DNA of 6,447 nucleotides from Candidatus Woesearchaeota archaeon (GCA_016180275.1 JACPBN010000033.1:1-6447), one strand, 5' to 3'; positions 1 through 4,258 are shown, numbered from the stretch's first letter. Notes: generated by a model from the sequence alone, not told the origin. Numbers and translations: made by a program.

Positions 1-33
1 GAGGAGGAGCAACTCTTTGATGAACTAAATTAG
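1..33 (+). CDS. possible C-terminal tail of an upstream gene (partial)
   Basis: Frame 1 is open from the window edge and reads EEEQLFDELN before a TAG at 31-33. The acidic, lysine-free end would suit the tail of a soluble archaeal protein, and no other forward frame gives a sensible ending. Only ten residues are visible, so neither the family nor the reality of the gene can be established. The following bases (34-131) hold no gene I can support. Confidence 0.3.
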   Translation, partial: EEEQLFDELN

Positions 34-131
34 TGTTCGTCGGCAATCGCCACCGCTTTATAGGATTTTATCACACAAGCTAAACAAATACAAAGAAAGA
101 AATAATAAAAAATAAAGAAAAAAACAGTGGC

Positions 132-347
132 TTATCTCTTCTTCTTTCCTTTTACTGGCACTGGACAGGCACAAGCTTCACAGTCAGGACATTGTTGGGT
201 AGATAGCTTTAACAATCCGCCTAAAACAAACAATCCGCCAAAGAACAATCTCCAGTCAAGAGTTGGCCATTTCCAAACCCAAAGCAATAACAAAACGCCT
301 AAAACTAATTTAAAAATTCCTGCGCATTTTTTGCACATTCGTTCCAT
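132..347 (-). CDS. small two-helix membrane protein with cysteine pairs at both ends
   Basis: A 71-residue protein of unknown function. Residues 11-25 and 33-48 are hydrophobic and rich in Leu, Val, Trp and Gly, giving two membrane segments joined by a short turn (WPTLDW). A CxxC pair lies before the first segment (C5, C8) and a CPDCEACAC cluster follows the second (C53, C56, C59, C61), with a basic tail KGKKKR. The two clusters would lie on the same side of the membrane and could bind a metal or form disulfides; this is inference. I recall similar short proteins (N-terminal Cys pair, two helices, C-terminal CPDC) in Woesearchaeota/Pacearchaeota genomes. The frame also has an ATG three codons upstream (354-356), but a GGAGG at 357-361 touches that codon, whereas it sits 9 bases from the ATG at 345-347. 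I therefore chose the latter. The forward frame over the same bases is an antisense shadow. Confidence 0.72.
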   Translation of the reverse strand: MERMCKKCAGIFKLVLGVLLLLWVWKWPTLDWRLFFGGLFVLGGLLKLSTQQCPDCEACACPVPVKGKKKR

Positions 348-356
348 ATAAATCAT

Positions 357-364
357 CCTCCTTT
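357..364 (-). promoter_or_regulatory. Shine-Dalgarno site that decides the start of the small membrane protein
   Basis: On the minus strand the bases read AAAGGAGG, a full match to the archaeal ribosome-binding consensus. It is directly next to the first ATG (354-356), which leaves no room for initiation there, and 9 bases from the second (345-347). An 11-base palindrome TTAGCTGCTAA (364-374) lies just upstream of it. Confidence 0.7.
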
Positions 365-403
365 TAGCTGCTAACAGTTTTTATAACATTACCTTATGCT
401 CCA

Positions 404-448
404 TTAAGGCATTTAAATTATGTATAGTTAAGGCTTTAAGGTATTTAA
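404..448. repeat. three copies of a TTAAGG-(N)-TTTAA motif
   Basis: TTAAGGCATTTAA (404-416), TTAAGGCTTTAA (428-439) and TTAAGGTATTTAA (436-448) occur within 45 bases; the last two overlap. The outer copies are 32 bases apart, about three helical turns. The cluster lies upstream of the minus-strand membrane protein gene and could be regulatory, but in AT-rich DNA it could also be chance. It runs into a short hairpin with a GTAA loop (stem bases about 446-455 with 460-470). Confidence 0.35.
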
Positions 449-564
449 GCTTTGCGTAAGCAAGGGCTTAGAGAAAATCTCATTTAGGATGGTATTGGAA
501 ACCGCTCATTTCTAGTTTAATCCTCTTATAATGCTTCATAACAGGTTAACAGGAATTAAGATAG

Positions 565-576
565 TTAATATATACT
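565..576 (+). promoter_or_regulatory. candidate TATA box for the Trm112-like gene
   Basis: TTAATATATACT, centred near 570, predicts a transcription start around 596 and a leader of about 24 bases before the ATG at 620. Two AACAGG hexamers (540-545 and 548-553) stand just upstream. Confidence 0.45.
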
Positions 577-619
577 GAGAAACAAAAGAATTAAATAATA
601 GTTATTCTCTTTAGGGGTT

Positions 620-811
620 ATGGTTCAACAAAAACAAACACTAGCTGATCCAATTCCAAAAGAACTTTATGACATTCTAGCATGCCCTGTATGCAAGGGA
701 GATCTAAAATATACTCCACAGAAAAATGGCTTGCGCTGTGATGCATGCAAATATACTTATCCTATTAAAGATGGAATTCCCGTGTTATTGCCCCCAGAGA
801 TGCAGAAGTAG
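620..811 (+). CDS. Trm112-like zinc-binding protein
   Basis: A 63-residue protein of the Trm112/UPF0434 family, full length for the short single-domain form. The zinc-ribbon-like pattern is plain: CPVC (C22, C25) and CDAC (C40, C43), followed by the family's YPIKDGIPVLLP stretch (47-58). In archaea and eukaryotes Trm112 is the obligatory partner that stabilises and activates several SAM-dependent methyltransferases acting on tRNA, rRNA and release factors; that role is inferred here from family membership. No methyltransferase gene lies in this window, so the partner must be encoded elsewhere. The start ATG follows AGGGG with only 2 bases between, a poor ribosome-binding site, so initiation may rely on the short leader. 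The gene ends 8 bases from the convergent S4 gene. Confidence 0.9.
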   Translation: MVQQKQTLADPIPKELYDILACPVCKGDLKYTPQKNGLRCDACKYTYPIKDGIPVLLPPEMQK

Positions 812-819
812 ATTAGGTA

Positions 820-1026
820 TTAATTCAACTTAACAACATATTTTTTGCCAATATATTCAACAACATCATTATTTCTCAATTTTCTTTTATTTCTCAATTC
901 AACTTCGTGATTTACTTTTACATTACCTGCACGGATAATTAATTTAACTTGGCCGCCTGTCTGTGCAATGCCCTTGCTTTTTAGAAAGGCATTAAGCTCA
1001 ATGTATTCTGATGTTTGGTCGCGCAT
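820..1026 (-). CDS. small S4-domain RNA-binding protein (YbcJ/RlbA-like)
   Basis: A 68-residue stand-alone S4 domain. Recognisable elements are the opening helix YIELNAFLKSKGIAQTGGQ (8-26), the S4 signature VKLIIRAGNVKVNHEVELRN with K27, N34, K36 and R44, and the closing strand pair VVEYIGKKYVV (55-65). It resembles the COG2501-type proteins E. coli YbcJ and B. subtilis YaaA, which bind structured RNA and are linked to ribosomes. The role of the archaeal version is not known to me. The only in-frame ATG is at 1024-1026. No Shine-Dalgarno site precedes it, in keeping with a short-leader transcript. It converges on the Trm112-like gene with an 8-base gap, so the two messages probably overlap at their 3' ends. 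Confidence 0.85.
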   Translation of the reverse strand: MRDQTSEYIELNAFLKSKGIAQTGGQVKLIIRAGNVKVNHEVELRNKRKLRNNDVVEYIGKKYVVKLN

Positions 1027-1057
1027 AGGTGTGAAGTATATTTTTGCCTAAATAAAC

Positions 1058-1069
1058 ATTATAAAAAAT
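1058..1069 (-). promoter_or_regulatory. candidate TATA box for the S4 gene
   Basis: The minus strand reads TTTTTTATAATG, centred near 1062. This places the transcription start near 1036, about ten bases before the ATG. A second AT-rich stretch at 1037-1046 is too close to the start codon to serve. Confidence 0.4.
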
Positions 1070-1369
1070 ATGCCGCTATCCCGCCATGGGCATCGACAAG
1101 AACGCTGAGGCATGATCATTGAATCTTTTTTTAGATGAACACTGCATCTATTTATTAATTTCTATTCTTGGGCATATGTTTCATTATTTTTCTGTTAATT
1201 TTTTATCCGTTCATGCATAAAAGCCAGAGGCACATTATATTTCTGTGTTAGTGCACCCTGCTAAAAATAACACCAAAATTAAAAAAATTAGATGCTTTTT
1301 TACCACACTTAGGCAATACTATCCCATATCTAAAAATATGTCTGTCTATTGTCTGCATTAGAAAGGTTT
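1070..1369. other. intergenic stretch without a supported gene
   Basis: Bases 1070-1115 are noticeably richer in G+C than their surroundings and are followed by a T7 run at 1126-1132. They contain only frames of 9-12 codons and no C/D-box pair or tRNA signature I can recognise. A short hairpin TAGATG/CATCTA follows the T run. The 13-mer ATAAAAGCCAGAG at 1217-1229 also occurs, inverted, in the right arm of the mobile element (4214-4226). Otherwise I see nothing coding; an unrecognised small RNA is possible. Confidence 0.4.
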
Positions 1370-1386
1370 AAAAAGCTTTGCTTTTT
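1370..1386. repeat. perfect 7-bp inverted repeat just upstream of a TFB promoter candidate
   Basis: AAAAAGC-TTT-GCTTTTT is a perfect hairpin with a three-base spacer, ending in five T. It sits about 14 bases upstream of the BRE/TATA box at 1400-1415. It could be an operator, or a terminator-like structure ending transcription from the left. Neither is demonstrated. Confidence 0.4.
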
Positions 1387-1399
1387 GATACGGTTATAG

Positions 1400-1416
1400 A
1401 AAGCTTTATATATAAG
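1400..1416 (+). promoter_or_regulatory. strong BRE/TATA box upstream of TFB
   Basis: AAAGC followed by TTTATATATAA is the best archaeal promoter match in the window. The predicted start is near 1434, coinciding with an ATG that opens a seven-codon frame (MSLAKAG, 1434-1457). It would give TFB a leader of about 155 bases, unless this promoter drives a separate small RNA. Confidence 0.5.
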
Positions 1417-1504
1417 TTCTTTAATATATTTATATGTCTTTAGCAAAAGCAGGTTAATTATACATAATAAGTTGTGGGGGTTTAGCAGCTAACTAACAAT
1501 CTGT

Positions 1505-1516
1505 TGTATAAATATG
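1505..1516 (+). promoter_or_regulatory. second, proximal TATA box candidate for TFB
   Basis: TGTATAAATATG, centred near 1511, predicts a start near 1537 and a leader of about 53 bases before the TFB ATG. It is weaker than the distal box but at a more usual distance. Confidence 0.4.
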
Positions 1517-1589
1517 CTATTGCTGATAATACTTATTTGACTGAGATTACTTGATTTGATAATTATAAACTATCTGGGGTGTGAGAGTT

Positions 1590-2519
1590 ATGGCAATAGG
1601 TGTTAAAAAATGTCCTGAGTGCGGCGGCATAAACTTATTCTTAAACAAAGAGAAGGGTGAAGTTATCTGCAGAGACTGTGGTCTGGTATTAGAAGATAAG
1701 ATGGTTGACTTTGGCCAGGAATGGAGAGAATTTGGTGAAGGTGGCGAAGGCGAAGAAAGCAAGAGAAGAACTGGCGCGCCAATGACTTACACCCAGTATG
1801 ATCAAGGTCTTGTAACAAAAAAAAAAAAAAAAGGAGATTTATTTAAGCTGGCTAGCAAAGACAGAAACAAATTCTTCAGATTAAGAAAATGGCAGTACAG
1901 GATTAGCACTGCTATCGAAAGAAACCTAAAGCTAGCATTAGGCGAATTAAAAAGAGTTTCATCTTATTTAAAATTGCCAAAATCCGTTGAAGAGGAAAGC
2001 GCAAGAATTTATACCTTAGCAGTCCAACGCGGCTTAGTCCGTGGCAGATCAATGGAAAGCGTTGTCGCAGGCGCATTATATGCTGCTTGCAGAAGACATG
2101 AAGTTCCAAGAGCTTTGGATGAATTAAGTGAAGCATCAGGCATTGAAAAGAAAGAGATTGGCAGAACCTACAGATTTGTAACAAGAGAGCTAGGAATAAC
2201 AATTTTGCCAAGCAATCCTGCAGATTATATTGCAAGATTTAGTTCTGCATTAAAATTATCTCCTGAAACTCAAAGCAAGGCAATTGAAATTTTAGAGCAT
2301 GCGCAAAACGCGGAGTTAACTTCGGGCCGCGGCCCAACAGGCATCGCAGCAGCAGCATTATATGTAAGTGCATTAATCCACGGCGAAAAAAGAACACAGA
2401 GGGAAGTAGCAGATGTCGCTGGAGTTACAGAAGTTACAATCAGAAATAGGTATAAAGAGCTCCTAGATGAGCTGAAATTAGAGAAAGAGATTAAGAAAAC
2501 AAAGAAGAAGAAAAAGTGA
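1590..2519 (+). CDS. tfb: transcription initiation factor B (TFB)
   Basis: The 309-residue archaeal homologue of TFIIB, which bridges TBP on the TATA box and RNA polymerase and sets the start site. The N-terminal zinc ribbon is intact (CPEC at 8-11, CRDC at 27-30). It is followed by the B-reader region around FGQEWREFG, the conserved GAPMTYTQYDQGL linker, then two cyclin folds (about 108-200 and 205-300), including SGRGPTGIAAAALY and the recognition-helix pattern VTEVTIRNRYKEL. Two oddities stand out. The usual linker after the GAPMTYT block, with its STVIDW-type motif, is replaced by VTKKKKKGDLFKL, encoded by a 16-A run. The C-terminus ends in a basic KKTKKKKK tail. A GTG at 1581 is in frame, but GGGGTG at 1576-1581 lies 8 bases before the ATG at 1590 and acts as its ribosome-binding site, so I chose the ATG. 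Single transcription unit; no close partner. Confidence 0.95.
   Translation: MAIGVKKCPECGGINLFLNKEKGEVICRDCGLVLEDKMVDFGQEWREFGEGGEGEESKRRTGAPMTYTQYDQGLVTKKKKKGDLFKLASKDRNKFFRLRKWQYRISTAIERNLKLALGELKRVSSYLKLPKSVEEESARIYTLAVQRGLVRGRSMESVVAGALYAACRRHEVPRALDELSEASGIEKKEIGRTYRFVTRELGITILPSNPADYIARFSSALKLSPETQSKAIEILEHAQNAELTSGRGPTGIAAAALYVSALIHGEKRTQREVADVAGVTEVTIRNRYKELLDELKLEKEIKKTKKKKK
1817..1832 (+). repeat. 16-A homopolymer inside the TFB gene
   Basis: An uninterrupted run of 16 A encodes T76 (last base) and K77-K81. Gain or loss of one base would truncate TFB after the linker. Such runs are prone to polymerase slippage and sequencing error. It falls exactly where the normally conserved B-linker motif is missing. 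Confidence 0.95.
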
Positions 2520-2554
2520 GATAGATAAAAAATAATTAGTGCTTCTTGATTGCC

Positions 2555-2570
2555 AAAAGCTTTATATAAA
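2555..2570 (+). promoter_or_regulatory. BRE/TATA box of the HicB-like gene
   Basis: AAAAGC followed by TTTATATAAA, almost identical to the distal TFB box. The predicted start near 2591 is only a few bases before the ATG at 2594, so the message is probably leaderless. This also argues against the upstream ATG at 2570, which overlaps the box. Confidence 0.6.
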
Positions 2571-2593
2571 TGACTGCCTTATTTAATATTCCT

Positions 2594-2827
2594 ATGGCTA
2601 AAAAATACACAGTGATAATAGAAAGAGATGAAGAAGGGTGGCTTGTTTCTGAAGTAGTTGAATTGCCCGGTTGCCATACTCAGGCAAAGAGCATGGATAA
2701 ATTGCTTGATAGGACAAAAGAAGCAATAAAAGCATATCTTGAAACTTCTGATGAGCCAGAAATTTATGAGGAATTTGTAGGGGTACAGCAGAGAAGAATT
2801 TATGAGACAGGTATAGCAAACTTGTAG
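2594..2827 (+). CDS. HicB-family antitoxin-like protein (orphan)
   Basis: A 77-residue protein with the HicB fold pattern: the strand KYTVIIERDEEGW (4-16), the hallmark VELPGCHTQA with its GCHTQ turn, then the helix DKLLDRTKEAIKAYLE. HicB proteins normally neutralise HicA, a small mRNA-cutting toxin encoded next door. No HicA-like frame is visible on either side, and there is no C-terminal DNA-binding domain, only a short tail (about 55-77). Solitary HicB-like proteins are common in archaea and their job is unsettled, so a toxin-antitoxin role is not claimed. The ATG at 2594 is chosen over one at 2570 because the promoter's TATA box ends at that upstream codon. The gene faces the ACT-domain gene with a 20-base AT-rich gap. 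Confidence 0.85.
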   Translation: MAKKYTVIIERDEEGWLVSEVVELPGCHTQAKSMDKLLDRTKEAIKAYLETSDEPEIYEEFVGVQQRRIYETGIANL

Positions 2828-2847
2828 ATATAACTTTAATTTATTTA

Positions 2848-3474
2848 TTAAAACCTCAGCACATTAATTATCTTCTGTATATCATTCTCGTGCACAACAA
2901 ACAACGTATCTGTCCAGCAGCTCATGGTTTCAACTATGTTGATATTGTTTTGCGCAAGAAGAGAAAATAAATAACCCATAACTCCGGGTGTTGTCTCAAG
3001 CTCTTTTGGGCTCTTTAATGTAATTTCGGCAAGATTAGTTTGCAGATTTATTATGCGCTGCTTAAACTTCAGATTTATTCTGCCTAAAAATTCTTCAGTT
3101 GTAATTAAAGTTATTGCATTGTTGCTTTCAATAATATGGAATGTCTCAGCTTTCCTTTTAATTTCCTTGCCTAGTTCAAGGATACTGTCATAATATGTTT
3201 GCTTTTCAAGCACAGCTGCAATTACCTTATTTTTGACTTCAATTCTGCTTCGTTTAAGTATGTCAACTACCTGTTGTTCCTGTACTTTACTCTTCCGAAA
3301 TTTTGAATAGCATCTTCTAGCAGCAATCAAAACAGCGTCAAATGACTTTAGGTTAAGTTCCCTGCAAATCTGTCTTGCAAGTTTAGAATAATTGATTAGG
3401 CCATTCCTTAATGAATCAAGAATAGCTGGGTGGCTGCTTATATACTCCTCTGTGAGCTTTTGAAGGTTTGCCAT
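2848..3474 (-). CDS. ACT-domain protein with N-terminal HTH-like region (putative regulator)
   Basis: A 208-residue protein. The C-terminal 50-60 residues form an ACT-type ligand-binding domain: TTPGVMGYLFSLLAQNNINI, the METMSCWTDTLFVV strand pair, and a final helix, much as in the regulatory tail of aspartate kinase. The first 60 residues are helical (SHPAILDSLRNGLINYSKLA, then RQICRELN and AVLIAARRCY) and recall the small helix-turn-helix-like module of archaeal ACT proteins I know as DUF7523 in haloarchaea; this match is from memory. The middle (about 85-150) is an alpha/beta linker region. Likely a cytoplasmic amino-acid-responsive regulator, but ligand and targets are unknown. The start ATG is 2 bases from the predicted transcription start, so the gene seems leaderless. 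A palindrome upstream of its TATA box could be its own operator. Confidence 0.75.
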   Translation of the reverse strand: MANLQKLTEEYISSHPAILDSLRNGLINYSKLARQICRELNLKSFDAVLIAARRCYSKFRKSKVQEQQVVDILKRSRIEVKNKVIAAVLEKQTYYDSILELGKEIKRKAETFHIIESNNAITLITTEEFLGRINLKFKQRIINLQTNLAEITLKSPKELETTPGVMGYLFSLLAQNNINIVETMSCWTDTLFVVHENDIQKIINVLRF

Positions 3475-3498
3475 TACATGTTAAATAATTAAATGCTG

Positions 3499-3507
3499 TA
3501 TATAAAT
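3499..3507 (-). promoter_or_regulatory. TATA box of the ACT-domain gene
   Basis: The minus strand reads ATTTATATA, centred near 3502, with AT-rich BRE sequence before it. The predicted start near 3476 is immediately before the ATG at 3474, indicating a leaderless transcript. Confidence 0.55.
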
Positions 3508-3516
3508 TTTGCTTAT

Positions 3517-3530
3517 GTCCTGTATAGGAC
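3517..3530. promoter_or_regulatory. GTCCT-GTAT-AGGAC inverted repeat, candidate operator
   Basis: Perfect 5-bp arms around a four-base centre, placed 10 bases upstream of the ACT gene's TATA box, a usual position for an activator or autoregulator site in archaea. The arms are unusually G+C-rich for this intergenic region. The link to the ACT protein is inferred from position only. Confidence 0.4.
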
Positions 3531-3562
3531 AACAGAGTATTATTTGTTCTAGGCAGGTCAAT

Positions 3563-3574
3563 AGGCATATATAT
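3563..3574 (+). promoter_or_regulatory. TATA box candidate for the 48-residue protein gene
   Basis: AGGCATATATAT precedes a predicted start near 3595, giving a leader of about 90 bases. The box overlaps the left arm of the 11-bp inverted repeat at 3571-3614. Confidence 0.4.
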
Positions 3575-3614
3575 TGAAAGACACAAATTGAACACAAACA
3601 CCCTCTTTCAATAT
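3571..3614. repeat. 11-bp perfect inverted repeat spanning a promoter
   Basis: ATATTGAAAGA (3571-3581) and TCTTTCAATAT (3604-3614) are exact complements separated by 22 bases. The half-site centres are 33 bases apart, about three turns of DNA. One arm overlaps the TATA box and the other lies just after the expected transcription start, the arrangement expected for a repressor that bridges a promoter. If transcription began farther upstream it would instead form an RNA hairpin. Confidence 0.6.
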
Positions 3615-3684
3615 CAGGAGAAGACAACTGTTGGTCAATTATTTCTGTCTTCGGCTATATACCTTAATTGGGTTAGGAGTAATC

Positions 3685-3831
3685 ATGGCAATAAGCAAGA
3701 GTAGCAGCAAATGCAAGAGATTTAAGAATTTTAAAGCAGAGTGTTATGCAGATTATTCAATTGCTTATGAAGACTTGGCAGATGCCGCAATTCTAAAAAA
3801 CAATGATGAGACAGTGATTATGGCAGGTTAA
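3685..3831 (+). CDS. 48-residue protein of unknown function
   Basis: Not recognised. The protein opens with a basic stretch, KSSSKCKRFKNFKAE (4-18), followed by an acidic helix-turn-helix-like run (DYSIAYEDLADAAILKNNDE), much like one hairpin of a TPR repeat. It has two cysteines and no membrane segment. The ATG is preceded by AGGAG with 5 bases between, a good ribosome-binding site. An in-frame TTG at 3631 would add 18 mostly hydrophobic residues and has its own AGGAG (3616-3620) at 10 bases, so a longer form cannot be excluded. It may be a cut-down version of a larger helical-repeat protein. The next promoter begins 6 bases after its stop. Confidence 0.55.
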   Translation: MAISKSSSKCKRFKNFKAECYADYSIAYEDLADAAILKNNDETVIMAG

Positions 3832-3836
3832 GCAGC

Positions 3837-3849
3837 AAGCTTTATTAAT
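3837..3849 (+). promoter_or_regulatory. BRE/TATA box of the 31-residue membrane peptide gene
   Basis: AAGC followed by TTTATTAAT, the same core as the TFB and HicB promoters. The predicted start near 3870 lies about 4 bases before the ATG at 3874, so the peptide would be translated from a leaderless message. Confidence 0.5.
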
Positions 3850-3873
3850 CCCTTAATCTTTCTATCTGTGAAA

Positions 3874-3969
3874 ATGAGCGCGTATTATGATTTGCTGGCA
3901 TTAATCGCAGTGATATTATTTGTATTTGTATACTTTTTCTTGAGTGAAGTCTGGACTAATGCACCGTAG
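3874..3969 (+). CDS. 31-residue single-pass membrane peptide
   Basis: The frame encodes 31 residues: a short start MSAYYD, an unbroken hydrophobic helix LLALIAVILFVFVYFFL (7-23), then SEVWTNAP. That is one complete membrane span with an acidic/polar tail. It is below usual gene-calling limits, but a good promoter is placed exactly for leaderless translation, which makes it credible. An in-frame GTG lies two codons upstream (3868). Function is unknown; such peptides often modulate larger membrane proteins, but nothing here shows which. It lies 26 bases before the target-site repeat of the mobile element. Confidence 0.5.
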   Translation: MSAYYDLLALIAVILFVFVYFFLSEVWTNAP

Positions 3970-3995
3970 AAAAATATTTTTGCTTGGTTTAAATG

Positions 3996-4003
3996 TTAAA
4001 AAC
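3996..4003 (+). repeat. left target-site duplication of the MITE-like element
   Basis: TTAAAAAC, directly touching the left terminal inverted repeat and identical to 4248-4255. An exact 8-base copy abutting both ends is the mark left by a transposition event with an 8-bp staggered cut. Confidence 0.75.
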
Positions 4004-4044
4004 GTATGTATTAGGCTAACTTTAAAAAAGCCAGAGCAGTTGCT

Positions 4045-4155
4045 GACGTCGCCAATTTTGCAAACACAATAAACATCTCAAGCCAGAATTTGCCGGAGAT
4101 TGCAAGAGAGGCAAATTCAATTGTAGAATCTTGCAAGTGTTTGCAGGCGACGGTC
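4045..4155 (+). other. nested internal stem with possible pseudoknot inside the element
   Basis: Bases 4045-4053 pair with 4146-4155 (one bulged G) and 4059-4067 pair with 4137-4145, with a five-base bulge (4054-4058): 18 base pairs. Inside, GAATTTGCC (4086-4094) pairs with GGCAAATTC (4110-4118). The 15-base loop of that hairpin holds TTGCAAGA (4100-4107), complementary to TCTTGCAA (4129-4136), so a pseudoknot is possible. Read from the bases; no energy calculation was done. Confidence 0.55.
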
Positions 4156-4161
4156 GAAAGG

Positions 4162-4194
4162 CGGAAATTTGTATACGTAGTGTATAAATTTCCG
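4162..4194 (+). other. 13-bp internal hairpin of the element
   Basis: CGGAAATTT (4162-4170) pairs with AAATTTCCG (4186-4194) and ATAC (4173-4176) with GTAT (4182-4185), with a two-base bulge and a GTAGT loop. With the preceding stem and the closing arms it completes a three-way junction. Confidence 0.6.
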
Positions 4195-4247
4195 ACTTGA
4201 GACTAAGCAACTGCTCTGGCTTTTATCGTCTAGAGCCTAATACATAC

Positions 4248-4255
4248 TTAAAAAC
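4248..4255 (+). repeat. right target-site duplication of the MITE-like element
   Basis: TTAAAAAC, directly touching the right terminal inverted repeat and identical to 3996-4003. It ends about ten bases before the argS TATA box. Confidence 0.75.
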
Positions 4256-4258
4256 AAT

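Larger units (their letters stand above)
4004..4247. mobile_element. MITE-like non-autonomous element with terminal inverted repeats
   Basis: A 244-base element. Its ends are perfect 14-bp inverted repeats, GTATGTATTAGGCT (4004-4017) and its complement (4234-4247). After an unpaired patch of 8-9 bases a second perfect 19-bp inverted repeat follows (4026-4044 with 4206-4224). An 8-bp direct repeat abuts both ends. No transposase is encoded: the frames open on both strands (about 4015-4200 forward, 4022-4210 reverse) lack either a start codon or protein-like sequence. Its body has more G+C than the flanking intergenic DNA. It sits between the 31-residue peptide gene and the argS promoter. I cannot assign an IS family; 8-bp duplications are made by several. 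The alternative is a native structured RNA gene, but that would not explain the flanking duplication. Confidence 0.75.

Noticed and set aside
34..131. Minus-strand peptide ending KAVAIADEH before a stop near 34
   Set aside because: It is simply the readthrough frame after the stop of the membrane protein, with no start of its own and a run of Phe/Ile codons from T-rich DNA.
127..351. Forward open frame of 74 codons
   Set aside because: Antisense of the minus-strand membrane protein. The forward translation is low-complexity Asn/Pro/Lys, while the reverse has a ribosome-binding site, two membrane helices and ordered cysteines.
1070..1132. G+C-richer patch with a following T run as a C/D-box or other small RNA
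   Set aside because: No proper C box (RTGATGA) and D box pair at the right spacing, and only weak stems.
364..1492. Shared palindrome TTAGC-W-GCTAA at 364-374 and 1482-1492
   Set aside because: Eleven-base matches of this kind are expected several times by chance in a window this long, and the two sites have different positions relative to their genes.
4015..4210. Open frames on both strands inside the mobile element, the forward one looking faintly helical
   Set aside because: The forward frame has no start codon between its upstream stop and the arm, the reverse has no protein-like character, and both span inverted-repeat arms, so the openness follows from composition.
4004..4247. SRP RNA or RNase P RNA
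   Set aside because: The size and closed stem prompted the idea, but neither the SRP helix-8 GGAAG/AGCAG motifs nor the conserved RNase P core sequences are present.
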